From: Caldisericota bacterium
Lineage (GTDB): Bacteria > Caldisericota > JANLFM01
Assembly (NCBI GenBank): GCA_024655865.1
Contig: JANLFM010000024.1
Span: forward strand, 4,130 to 22,590
Length of the DNA: 18,461 nt
Direction of reading: 5' to 3'
Below the pieces are notes generated by a model. That model had not been told where the DNA came from, did not search any database, and saw only the letters and a program-made list of their open reading frames with translations. A program made the position numbers and the translations under genes. The number at the start of each line of letters is the position of its first letter. Position 1 is the first letter of the stretch. Below are positions 1 through 6,035 of the stretch, one piece after another.

Positions 1-86
1 CAAACCGGTGTTTTTGCAAATTAATTCTTTAGCATTTATTAAATGTGGAGGTGGCATTTGATTGAACTCAAGTAGGGTAGGGCAAT

Positions 87-416
87 TTAGGTCATATTTA
101 AAATTAGTGACCCCACAATTAAGCCATCCTTCTCAACTCCGTAAACTATGGCAAATGGGTTGCCATTCTTATCCTCATAGACAGATGACCCAACCGGAAA
201 GGAATCCTTTAAAATTGGAAGTAGTGCAGCTTGGCTATCAAGGAAACCTTTTGCAAATTGATATAAGCGGGAATTTTGTTGAAGTGTCGACAACGAGCTC
301 TCTTTCAATGAATTTGGTAAGTCCTTAACGTTTCTTTCTCCTGCCCAAGTTATAGGCAAGGAGCAATTAAAGGTTAAAGAAACTAGTAAAACTATAAGAA
401 ATATTTTCTTTCCCAT
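87..416 (-). CDS. small exported protein, unknown function
   Basis: A 109-residue protein of no family I recognise. Residues 1-25 form a Sec signal peptide: MGKK, then a hydrophobic stretch, then a likely signal peptidase I site at TWA-GE. No lipobox is evident around the Cys at 18. The mature part is about 84 residues and is polar at first. It ends in a segment with VYEDKNGNPFAIVYG that looks like beta strands. I chose the start at 416 because GGAGGTGA lies 4 nt upstream. A longer in-frame version (to 452) would put the leader hairpin and ribosome binding site inside the gene. It is transcribed from the duplicated ECF-type promoter/leader at 421-525 and appears monocistronic. Function is unknown. 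The signal peptide, ribosome binding site and promoter make it very likely a real gene. Confidence 0.7.
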   Translation of the reverse strand: MGKKIFLIVLLVSLTFNCSLPITWAGERNVKDLPNSLKESSLSTLQQNSRLYQFAKGFLDSQAALLPILKDSFPVGSSVYEDKNGNPFAIVYGVEKDGLIVGSLILNMT

Positions 417-435
417 TTCTTCACCTCCAAATTTT

Positions 436-458
436 GGGTATTTCCTCTGCATACACCC
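436..458 (-). promoter_or_regulatory. 5'-UTR hairpin, copy A
   Basis: Read on the minus strand, GGGTGT is followed by an 11-nt loop and ATACCC. The 6-bp stem contains one G-U wobble. It sits a few bases after the predicted transcription start and just upstream of the GGAGGTGA ribosome binding site. In copy B the same stem position is G-C and the loop is one base longer. It could stabilise the 5' end or control ribosome access; this is inference. Confidence 0.5.
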
Positions 459-469
459 TTTATTTGGAA

Positions 470-495
470 GACGAACTTACCCTTCAAAATGTACC
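470..495 (-). promoter_or_regulatory. ECF-type promoter (GGTACA-N16-CGTC)
   Basis: On the minus strand GGTACA (495-490) is followed by exactly 16 nt and CGTC (473-470). The architecture is that of ECF sigma promoters such as SigW/SigM of Bacillus (TGAAAC-N16-CGTA/C). The predicted start near 463 gives a leader of about 47 nt. The same spacing recurs at four other exported-protein genes in this window. Confidence 0.55.
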
Positions 496-663
496 CATTT
501 TTCCCAAATATTTTTAATTTCTTAACTCCGGTGAAGGAGAGCCTTTTCGTGCTTTCCTTGATCTTCCCAAATAAAAAATAGTGTCAGGTCTGATTTTTTC
601 TTATTAACAATTTAAAAGTCAGCCGTATAAGGAAAAGAACGCCAGCCTAGCAATATTCACAGT

Positions 664-1410
664 TTAAGGGCTCAGGGCTTTGGGGAGAAGATCACTAAAC
701 TGAGGATCAATGACCTCAATCTTAGCCTGAGAGATTAATTGCTCTGTGAAATTATCCCAGAACTGCTGAAATTTTTCCTTTAAAAGCCCCTGCTCTAAAA
801 TTCCTTGAGGGGCATCCTCAAATTCTGGATGTCTGGATTTGAAATCCTGGACCTCCTCTGGGGTAGGTGCAGGCAGACTCTGACGTAGACTATCTTTTAA
901 GCGATTGATGGTGAGAGTAACACGATAAGATGCAGGGGCCATCTGGCTCCAATATTCCTCCTCGGTAATCCCCATTCCCTTGAGGAGTTCCTTGAGGAAT
1001 TCCTTCCCTTCGGGATCCGCTTCAGGGGCTTCCAGGAGCTTGCGCTGCTCTTCCGCGAAAGACTTTGCCTCTTCCTCAGACACCAAAAATCCTTTCTTGA
1101 GCGCTTCGGTATACAATACAGCTTGCCTCAAGATACTGTGCAGGGCCGCAACTTTAGCTTCTTCCTCCGGCATCCGGTCATTCTTAGGGTTTAAGCGCAC
1201 ATTATCGTAGGCCGTAGTCCACCACCTCTCGGTGATAGGTTCCCCATTCACGGTAAGGAACACTCGATCGGTTTTATTTCTCCAATTTTCTCCTATAAAG
1301 AATGCCGTAGATTGCCCTCTCAGACCATGATAGGAGAAGAGAACGCCCAAGGTGGCGCTAAGAATGACAATCAAAACTATTCCTAAAAGGAAAAGGGTTT
1401 TTTTCTTCAT
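664..1410 (-). CDS. membrane-anchored SurA-N-like chaperone without PPIase domain
   Basis: A 248-residue protein with an N-terminal membrane anchor or uncleaved signal (residues 5-27), then a helical extracytoplasmic region. Residues 48-62 (VFLTVNGEPITERWW) and the following charged helices up to about 175 resemble the N-terminal chaperone domain of SurA/PrsA peptidyl-prolyl isomerases. The C-terminal helix (about 200-233, ending QAKIEVID) resembles the strand-helix that closes that domain after the parvulin insert. The ~95-residue parvulin domain itself is absent. The protein is therefore likely a holdase for exported proteins and not an isomerase. The start has AAGGTGA 4 nt upstream. It lies 13 nt after the stop of the exported Cys-containing protein and shares its ECF-type promoter, so that protein may be its client. 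Assignment to the SurA-N fold rests on sequence pattern only. Confidence 0.7.
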   Translation of the reverse strand: MKKKTLFLLGIVLIVILSATLGVLFSYHGLRGQSTAFFIGENWRNKTDRVFLTVNGEPITERWWTTAYDNVRLNPKNDRMPEEEAKVAALHSILRQAVLYTEALKKGFLVSEEEAKSFAEEQRKLLEAPEADPEGKEFLKELLKGMGITEEEYWSQMAPASYRVTLTINRLKDSLRQSLPAPTPEEVQDFKSRHPEFEDAPQGILEQGLLKEKFQQFWDNFTEQLISQAKIEVIDPQFSDLLPKALSP

Positions 1411-1423
1411 GGCTCACCTTCCT

Positions 1424-1954
1424 TTAAAAGCTGATTAGGGCCGTATTTGATATATACCAGGGCATGGCGTTAGAAAAAGCCTCTGTTACAGCATTGCAAG
1501 AATCATTATAGGCGGGCCAGAGATTGATGTCCTGGTTAATATCTCCTCCCCAAACTTCCTCGCCTATGGGAATCCATACTCTCCCATACCAATTATCGGG
1601 GATTTGAACCTCAGCCACAAAGCTTCCATTGGCGTAATACCTATTTCTTCCAGTACAATCTACCAAGAATCCGTCGGGCCAGGTGCTTATGTTTTTAAAA
1701 AACCCTCCGTGTTCGTGCCAGTACACAATACAAGTGCAATAGTAGCCACTTCCATTGTAGTAATAATTGAAACCCGCAATCCTTGATGTGACCACTGCTA
1801 CCGGTTGGTAGACCCCCTGGACTGGGTAGAAAAAGTTGAAAGTGCAGAGATCTCTATATTCCTTGATCAAAGCAAAGGCAGGTGCGGGAAGAAGGATAAA
1901 TGCAAGGATTAAAACCAAAAGCATTCCTACCTTGCAGATTCTTAACCTCTTCAT
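1424..1954 (-). CDS. exported Cys-containing protein, unknown function
   Basis: A 176-residue protein with a typical Sec signal peptide: MKRLRICKVG, a hydrophobic core at 10-22, and APAFA cleaved after about residue 28. The mature part is rich in Tyr, Trp, Asn and Gly, contains five cysteines (one near 37, a CTC pair, DCTG and DSC), and looks all-beta. The cysteines suggest disulfides outside the membrane. I recognise no family. The start at 1954 is fixed by GGAGGTGA two bases before the ATG. The upstream GTG in frame falls inside the leader hairpin and is rejected. It is the first gene of an operon with the SurA-N-like chaperone (13-nt gap) and is driven by the duplicated ECF-type promoter/leader. 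Confidence 0.75.
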   Translation of the reverse strand: MKRLRICKVGMLLVLILAFILLPAPAFALIKEYRDLCTFNFFYPVQGVYQPVAVVTSRIAGFNYYYNGSGYYCTCIVYWHEHGGFFKNISTWPDGFLVDCTGRNRYYANGSFVAEVQIPDNWYGRVWIPIGEEVWGGDINQDINLWPAYNDSCNAVTEAFSNAMPWYISNTALISF

Positions 1955-1971
1955 TTTCACCTCCAAATTTT

Positions 1972-1995
1972 GGGTGTTTCCTCTTGCATACACCC
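1972..1995 (-). promoter_or_regulatory. 5'-UTR hairpin, copy B
   Basis: On the minus strand GGGTGT (1995-1990), a 12-nt loop and ACACCC (1977-1972) form a perfect 6-bp stem just upstream of the ribosome binding site. Copy A differs by a G-C to G-U change in the stem and a one-base deletion in the loop, both compatible with the same fold. Confidence 0.5.
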
Positions 1996-2006
1996 TTTAT
2001 TTGGAA

Positions 2007-2032
2007 GACGAACTTACCCTTCAAAATGTACC
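2007..2032 (-). promoter_or_regulatory. ECF-type promoter (GGTACA-N16-CGTC)
   Basis: GGTACA (2032-2027), 16 nt, CGTC (2010-2007) on the minus strand, identical to copy A. It would drive the exported Cys protein and the SurA-N-like chaperone. Confidence 0.55.
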
Positions 2033-2248
2033 CATTTTTCCCAAATATTTTTTAACTTCCTTAAGAGCCAGAGACTCTCTTCAGCTTTGTACCCTGTTCT
2101 TTTCGCGCAGGGCTTATCACAATACTTGTTAAATCCCTGTTAACAGCTTCAAGGACTAATATTTCTTCCTATTCAAGTATTGACACGCTCTCTTCCCAAT
2201 CAGATCAGGGCATACGAGGTGGGCCAGGGTAGTAAGAGACAGCTCTTG

Positions 2249-2300
2249 CTTCTTTCTTTTTCCTTTCAAATGCAAGATAGGGGAAGGAAAAAGAAAGAAG
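2249..2300 (-). terminator. 17-bp perfect inverted repeat after the 2327-3031 gene
   Basis: A pyrimidine-only arm (2249-2265) is exactly complementary to a purine-only arm (2284-2300), with an 18-nt loop. It begins 27 nt after the stop of the minus-strand exported-protein gene. The stem is A/T-rich and no T-tract follows on the minus strand, so it may be a 3'-end stabilising or processing hairpin and not a classical intrinsic terminator. Confidence 0.45.
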
Positions 2301-2326
2301 AGACGTTTCCAATTCTCAAACGAAGC

Positions 2327-3031
2327 TTATTTCACATCAAGGACGAAAAGAGGCAGGACTTCCCCTCTAAGGGAATAGGGCAGAAAAGTATTTTCTCCAA
2401 CTTTGATCTGAAAAACAGTTAAGGGAACTAGCCAGTATGAACCCGGAGTATCAAATTGAATCTCAATTGTGTCCCCGATGATTGCGCCCGGAGGAATTAC
2501 CAAAGGTTGCATCGAAACCTTTCTTGATACCTGCTTTTCTTTCCAGCTTCTCCCTGCTTGACCCTCTAATCCATATTCCAGGTCGAACGGTTTGAGCTCG
2601 AACTGGCCAAAAATGGTAGCGCTTCCGGTGTTCTCGAGGTAAAAGCGCACCGGTATTTTAAGGCCCACGATAGAGTAATTGGTATCCAGTCCCCAAACAA
2701 AAAGGATGCGAAGCGGGACAGGTAAGGTAACTCCTTCTAAATTCGCAATTTCCACTTCCTTCATGGTGATAGGGGTAGGAGTTGCGGTGGGGTAGGTCTT
2801 GGGATTGGGGAAAGGTTCCAGAAATCCCAAGGGAGCCATCTCCTCCCCGGCTGGTTTGTTCATTCCCTCATAAACGATTTTTTCCAGTAATTTGGGACTG
2901 GGAGGTTGTGGCTCCAGCGAATTTATGGAGGGACCGAGCGATGCCTGCGCCGCAGGCACTAAGGAGAGAACCAGGACTCCTAAAAAAATGCCAACTAAAA
3001 CCCGGCGCACCAGAGACTTATTCCTTCCCAT
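2327..3031 (-). CDS. exported protein with proline-rich linker and beta domain, unknown function
   Basis: A 234-residue protein. Residues 1-30 are a Sec signal peptide (two Arg pairs near the N-terminus, hydrophobic core 11-27, cleavage at AQA-SL). A Pro-rich low-complexity stretch (about 35-90, including TATPTPIT) follows. Then comes a C-terminal region (95-234) of alternating strands with turns such as ENTGSATIFG and DTPGSYW, which resembles an immunoglobulin-like beta sandwich. I recognise no family. AGGAGG lies 6 nt before the ATG. The gene is divergent from the membrane-anchored gene at 3301. Each has an ECF-type promoter in the shared 269-bp intergenic region, and a strong hairpin follows its stop. 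Confidence 0.75.
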   Translation of the reverse strand: MGRNKSLVRRVLVGIFLGVLVLSLVPAAQASLGPSINSLEPQPPSPKLLEKIVYEGMNKPAGEEMAPLGFLEPFPNPKTYPTATPTPITMKEVEIANLEGVTLPVPLRILFVWGLDTNYSIVGLKIPVRFYLENTGSATIFGQFELKPFDLEYGLEGQAGRSWKEKQVSRKVSMQPLVIPPGAIIGDTIEIQFDTPGSYWLVPLTVFQIKVGENTFLPYSLRGEVLPLFVLDVK

Positions 3032-3145
3032 TAGCTTCCTCCTCTTCCATGCCCCGGATCATTATTGGAAATTCCATAAATACCAATAAACTTTTCTGCA
3101 CAATTCTTACTTTCTTCCCAGTCTTTTGTTTCTTTTATTGTATAC

Positions 3146-3171
3146 GACGAAGAAGGAGAGAAAATTGTCCA
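3146..3171 (-). promoter_or_regulatory. ECF-type promoter (TGGACA-N16-CGTC)
   Basis: On the minus strand TGGACA (3171-3166), 16 nt, CGTC (3149-3146), then GTATAC. A sigma-A style -10 (TACAAT) overlaps it, but no matching -35 lies 16-18 nt upstream. It points at the exported-protein gene starting at 3031, with a leader of about 110 nt. Confidence 0.5.
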
Positions 3172-3203
3172 TGTTAAGGCATGGCTTTCGGCCAAAGACA
3201 CCC

Positions 3204-3229
3204 TGAACAATTTCAGTTACTTTTGCGTA
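3204..3229 (+). promoter_or_regulatory. ECF-type promoter (TGAACA-N16-CGTA)
   Basis: TGAACA (3204-3209), 16 nt, CGTA (3226-3229), followed by TATATAT. This is the copy closest to the known SigW consensus TGAAAC-N16-CGTA. A sigma-A reading (TTCAGT at 3212, TATAAA at 3234, 16-nt spacer) overlaps it and cannot be excluded. It drives the gene at 3301. Confidence 0.5.
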
Positions 3230-3300
3230 TATATATAAAGGACGGACGAAGAAGGAATATTTAAAAAGAGAAAAAATTTTTAGAGAAATGGGAGGTCGAC

Positions 3301-3750
3301 ATGGGAAAGAGGATCCTTTTTACGGTCCTTTCTGGAATTCTGGGCCTGATCCTGGGTGTGGTCCTGACCTATGGTCTGTTTATCCCTGCAGGATTTTATC
3401 TTTTTGGCGCCCCTACTACCTCGCCGAACGGGATGCCTCTTCCGGCTTGCATTTTGGTGCAGAACAACACCGGGGGACCCGTGGAGTTCTATCTGGATGA
3501 AAAGTTAATGGCGGTTATCCAGCCAGATAGTAACCAGACGAGCGAGCGCCTGGAACCGGGGAAACATCGCCTCTGGTACAAAACTGAGAATGGCGAAGTG
3601 GTAGTGATAGGGACGGTAGACCTTCCGCCGGATCGCATGGCTCTCTTTAATCTCATGCCCCAGGGAGAGTTCAGATGGATAACTGCCAGATGGGATTTCT
3701 TCTTTGACCCTTCTGCAATGAGATTTCTAGGGTATCCCCTGACCTCTTAG
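3301..3750 (+). CDS. membrane-anchored extracytoplasmic protein, unknown function
   Basis: A 149-residue protein with one N-terminal hydrophobic segment (residues 5-36) and no clear signal peptidase site, so it is probably anchored with the C-terminal domain outside. That domain (48-149) starts CILVQNNTGGPVEFYLDEK and continues with a PDSNQTSERLEPGKHRLWY region. This resembles the small beta domains with a PEGA-like 'leptgkh' turn, in which a decorated surface protein presents ligands or cell-wall contacts. The resemblance is weak. GGGAGG stands 5 nt before the ATG. The gene is transcribed away from the 2327-3031 gene. A hairpin follows its stop. Confidence 0.7.
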   Translation: MGKRILFTVLSGILGLILGVVLTYGLFIPAGFYLFGAPTTSPNGMPLPACILVQNNTGGPVEFYLDEKLMAVIQPDSNQTSERLEPGKHRLWYKTENGEVVVIGTVDLPPDRMALFNLMPQGEFRWITARWDFFFDPSAMRFLGYPLTS

Positions 3751-3761
3751 AGTCACCCTGT

Positions 3762-3790
3762 GGGCTAAAGAAGGCTAACGGTTTTAGCCC
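3762..3790 (+). terminator. hairpin downstream of 3301-3750 gene
   Basis: GGGCTAAA (3762-3769) pairs with TTTAGCCC (3783-3790) across a 13-nt loop, starting 12 nt after the stop codon. The stem can be extended by GTG/CAC with one bulged base. There is no T-run, so termination is only a possible role. Confidence 0.35.
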
Positions 3791-3844
3791 CACCCTGTTG
3801 ACTACCTGGGGCCTGGAAGTGCGGGGAATTGTCCTGAGGTTGTT

Positions 3845-3862
3845 GGATTGCAAGACCTGACC
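3845..3862 (-). repeat. dispersed element-end motif (GGTCAGGTCTTGCAATC)
   Basis: Bases 3846-3862 are the exact reverse complement of 9436-9452 (17 nt). Related shorter motifs occur at 581-593, 5891-5934, 9603-9617 and 9975-9995. GGGTCAG-type sequences of this kind commonly mark ends of IS200/REP-associated (Y1) transposon relics. No transposase is present next to this copy. Confidence 0.5.
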
Positions 3863-4082
3863 ATCGGTCCCCCCGGTTATAAAGTGGATAAGCCCGTTTA
3901 TCACGAAAGCTTCCTTGGCGGGCGGCACCCTCTAACTGAGAGGAAAGGGTACAGGCGATTAAGGATTTCTTGAGGGTTAGCGTTTAAGATAGCGCCTGGT
4001 TAATTTCCCGCGCCCCTTGCCGGATTTTCCCTCAGGAAGAACTTCCGGAAAAAGCAAAATGTGAAAAATTTGAGAGGAAAGT

Positions 4083-4778
4083 TCAAACAGTTCCCTTTTT
4101 TATCTCCAGGGGCCCGCGCAGGTCTTTGAAATAATAGTAGAGGGCAACAAGGTAAAGGATAAAAGAAGCCGCCAGGCCGATTCCCACACTTGCCGCCACG
4201 GATATTTTCTTATCCACGTGGAGCAGGCCTAAATAGACAAAAGCGCTGTGAAGGATAATTACCAGGGGCAAAGCGGCCGCTATGAGCCTGCGCTTGAACC
4301 CATAGGCTAAAAAGAAAGCCAGATCAATGTGCAAAAGGATAGCACCGGCGCGATCCAGGAAAAACACGAAGGAGGGCATGGAGTAGGTGAGGTTGCGGAT
4401 GGAGTAAAGGATATAGAAGCCCTCACCCAGCCCGAATCCTAGACCCAGCATAGCTCCGATCCAGAGAATGTTGCTTGAGGAAAGCAGCTTGAACCCACCC
4501 AGGAAAAGGAACTTGACCAGCTCCTGAAGTATACCCGCGATCAAGGCCAGGGTGATAGTGCGGATAAAGAAGGAGACGTCTTGAGGAAGAGAACCCAGAG
4601 CCCAATCCTGAAGTGGAGGTTGAGCCAGGGGAACAAGGAAGTAGATTCCCAAGCCCACTAAGAGCGCCAGCCAGGAAGACCAGCGGTTCCAGCCCTTCCA
4701 AGCGAGCGGCAGGACAATAGCCAGCCCGATGAGCAGAATCACAGCACCAGCGAATATAAGCACTCCGTATTCAGGCAA
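4083..4778 (-). CDS. PrsW/CPBP-like intramembrane protease
   Basis: A 231-residue polytopic membrane protein with about seven hydrophobic segments. Four polar motifs inside membrane segments match the glutamic-type intramembrane proteases (PrsW, YhfC, CPBP): QE86LVK, G-rich GFGLGE119GF, H150 in LLHID, and H177 in LHSAF. In PrsW the first motif is usually EE; here the first position is Gln. PrsW of Bacillus cleaves the SigW anti-sigma factor, which is relevant because this window carries an ECF sigma/anti-sigma pair and SigW-like promoters. That functional link is inference. Translation starts at TTG (4778): AAGGAG lies 8 nt upstream and there is no ATG nearby. No ECF-type promoter was seen before it. 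Confidence 0.65.
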   Translation of the reverse strand: MPEYGVLIFAGAVILLIGLAIVLPLAWKGWNRWSSWLALLVGLGIYFLVPLAQPPLQDWALGSLPQDVSFFIRTITLALIAGILQELVKFLFLGGFKLLSSSNILWIGAMLGLGFGLGEGFYILYSIRNLTYSMPSFVFFLDRAGAILLHIDLAFFLAYGFKRRLIAAALPLVIILHSAFVYLGLLHVDKKISVAASVGIGLAASFILYLVALYYYFKDLRGPLEIKKGTV

Positions 4779-5083
4779 TGCGTATTCTCCTTTTCCATTA
4801 GTTTTCCGAATTAGGATAAGGCTAAATCATCAGTTTCACAAGCTTATGTCCATATTGGAATTTGGAAGAAACTGAAACTTCGTCTATCATAGCGGAACTT
4901 GAAACCCGGAGGAATCCGATTTATTTGCCTTAAATAATATTTCCCTGAAGTACACGATCTTCCTACCATGCTGGTCTCTGGCCGCAAGGGGCTGATATTT
5001 AATTTGTCATTGGTGCTGAAAAAATGCGCTGAAATTTTACTCATCTGCTTTATTTCGAGCTAAAATAATAAAAAGTATTTAAA
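4779..5083. other. gene-free stretch between protease and pRiA4b-like genes
   Basis: No convincing gene on either strand. CAGTTTC (4831-4837) and GAAACTG (4868-4874) form a 7-bp inverted repeat with a 30-nt loop. The last ~40 bases are A/T-rich (TAAAAT, TAATAA) and probably hold the promoter of the 5084 gene. Confidence 0.55.
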
Positions 5084-5680
5084 ATGAGGAGAAAGTTCGA
5101 CTCTGTTTACCAATTTAAAATCACGCTTTTGGGCGTGAATCCGCCTGTTTGGAGAAGAATTCAGGTGCCGGAAACATACGACTTCTGGGAGTTGCACGTA
5201 GCGATACAGGATGCCATGGGCTGGTATGATTATCATCTTCATGAATTCTACATAAAGGATCCCCAAACGGGAAAGGAAATTTTCATAAGTATGCCTGATG
5301 AAGAGGACCGGGAACCCGAGAGAGTAGTATCGGAACTGGAGGCCAAGATTAAGGATTATTTTACTCTGGATAACTATAAAGCAAAATATGTTTACGATTT
5401 TGGCGATAATTGGGAGCACCAGATAGAGCTGGAAGCAATATTACCTCGCCAGATTGGGGTTAACTACCCCATTTGCATTGATGGCAAACACGCCTGCCCC
5501 CCTGAAGATGTAGGCGGGGTTGGCGGATATGCGGAGTTTTTGGAAATAATTAAGAATCCCAAGCATGAACGCTTTGAGGAAATGCAGGAATGGATTAACG
5601 GAGAATTTGACCCGGAATATTTTGACCCTGAAGAAGTAAAATTTGATGACCCTAAAAAAAGACTGAAAGAGCTTTTTTAA
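5084..5680 (+). CDS. plasmid pRiA4b ORF-3-like family protein
   Basis: A 198-residue protein matching the pRiA4b ORF-3-like family. It begins YQFKITLLGVNPPVWRRIQVP and continues with an amphipathic 'FWELHVAIQDAMGW' helix and the Y(D)YHLHEF motif. The family hallmark YDFGDNWEHQIELE follows, then a CIDGKHACPPEDVGGVGGY block. The family is widespread on chromosomes, plasmids and transposons, and its molecular function is not established. Here it ends in an acidic/basic tail. No Shine-Dalgarno precedes the ATG; the upstream sequence is A/T-rich, so translation may be leaderless or weak. It has no operon partner. Family assignment is confident. Confidence 0.85.
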   Translation: MRRKFDSVYQFKITLLGVNPPVWRRIQVPETYDFWELHVAIQDAMGWYDYHLHEFYIKDPQTGKEIFISMPDEEDREPERVVSELEAKIKDYFTLDNYKAKYVYDFGDNWEHQIELEAILPRQIGVNYPICIDGKHACPPEDVGGVGGYAEFLEIIKNPKHERFEEMQEWINGEFDPEYFDPEEVKFDDPKKRLKELF

Positions 5681-5689
5681 GAATTTTAA

Positions 5690-5772
5690 CTGCCTTCTTG
5701 CCCCTCGTAATTTGCACCTTTTTATGTTTTTTCTTTTTCTCCTGGCCCTTCTGCTCCGTTGCTGTTGAGGAT
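5690..5772 (-). repeat. degenerate dispersed repeat, copy 1
   Basis: Shares ordered blocks with 9517-9577: TGCC(C)T-CTTGCCCC, TCG(C)TAATTTGC, and CCGTTGC(T/C)GTT followed by AGG/GGGAT. The copies differ by small indels and a ~30-nt A/T-rich insertion here. Both lie between genes, beside GTCAGG-type motifs. Confidence 0.4.
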
Positions 5773-5907
5773 CTCCTTGTTTGGGAAAGCCACCCCCTGG
5801 TTTTCTGATTTCGGAAAACAATCAGGCGTTACAGCCGTACGCTTAAAGAGCAATGTTGAACTTCAGGACCTTATTCTCGGGTGCATTTAGGGTCAGGCAA
5901 ATACTTC

Positions 5908-5934
5908 CTTTGGTCAGATTACTTTGGTCAGATT
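5908..5934 (+). repeat. 14-bp tandem duplication
   Basis: CTTTGGTCAGATT occurs at 5908-5920 and 5922-5934. Its GGTCAG core resembles the element-end motifs elsewhere in the window. Confidence 0.6.
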
Positions 5935-6035
5935 TCCCGTTTACCTTTTAGAAGGGTAACCCGTTAAGGACTATGGATAAGTATCAATATTATTAGAAGG
6001 GCGGGTTGCAAGGCAGAAAACGACAAGAGTTTACG

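Larger units (their letters stand above)
421..525 (-). repeat. duplicated promoter/5' leader, copy A
   Basis: This stretch is nearly identical to 1957-2063. The copies differ by one base in the hairpin stem, a one-base indel in the hairpin loop, and a few changes at the far end. It spans the Shine-Dalgarno, the untranslated leader and the promoter of the exported-protein gene ending at 87. The loop indel shifts the reading frame between the copies, so the segment is conserved as non-coding leader and not as an N-terminal extension. Confidence 0.9.
1957..2063 (-). repeat. duplicated promoter/5' leader, copy B
   Basis: Second copy of the leader at 421-525, about 1.5 kb away and in the same orientation. 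It also ends at the ribosome binding site of an exported-protein gene. The two coding sequences downstream are not obviously related, so the promoter and leader were duplicated or conserved without the gene body. Confidence 0.9.
3751..4082. other. gene-free stretch between 3301-3750 and the protease gene
   Basis: This holds the hairpin at 3762-3790 and the mobile-element-like motif at 3845-3862. Near 4032-4058 there is a cluster of short inverted repeats (GGAAGAACTTCC, TTCCGGAA) beyond the end of the minus-strand protease gene. No convincing coding sequence was seen. Confidence 0.6.
5681..6035. other. gene-free stretch with repeat relics
   Basis: This contains a degenerate dispersed repeat (5690-5772) shared with 9517-9577, a GGGTCAGG element-end-like motif at 5889, and a 14-bp tandem CTTTGGTCAGATT (5908-5934). 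No gene was recognised. A minus-strand open frame here is basic and low in complexity and overlaps the antisense of the preceding gene. Confidence 0.5.

Noticed and set aside
2-61. Frame open from the left edge ending TGA at 59-61 (…LAFIKCGGGI)
   Set aside because: Only about 19 residues are visible, so a gene running in from outside cannot be told from chance.
62-328. Plus-strand open frame with a GGAGGT before a TTG start
   Set aside because: Antisense to the exported protein at 87-416, which has a better ribosome binding site, a signal peptide and a promoter. The plus-strand product is low in protein character.
416-452. N-terminal extension of the exported protein to 452, and of the second one to 1993
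   Set aside because: Both extensions cover the leader hairpin and ribosome binding site. The one-base indel between the copies puts them in different frames, and the shorter starts give clean signal peptides.
4831-4874. CAGTTTC/GAAACTG and GAAACTGAAACT considered as CRISPR repeat or tRNA fragments
   Set aside because: No repeated spacer-repeat units and no cloverleaf. Only one short inverted repeat.
4844-5044. 66-codon minus-strand frame in the gap before the pRiA4b-like gene
   Set aside because: No ribosome binding site, no recognisable motif and poor composition.
5441-5821. Basic minus-strand open frame
   Set aside because: Mostly antisense to the pRiA4b-like gene, with Arg/Lys/Phe-rich composition typical of a shadow frame.
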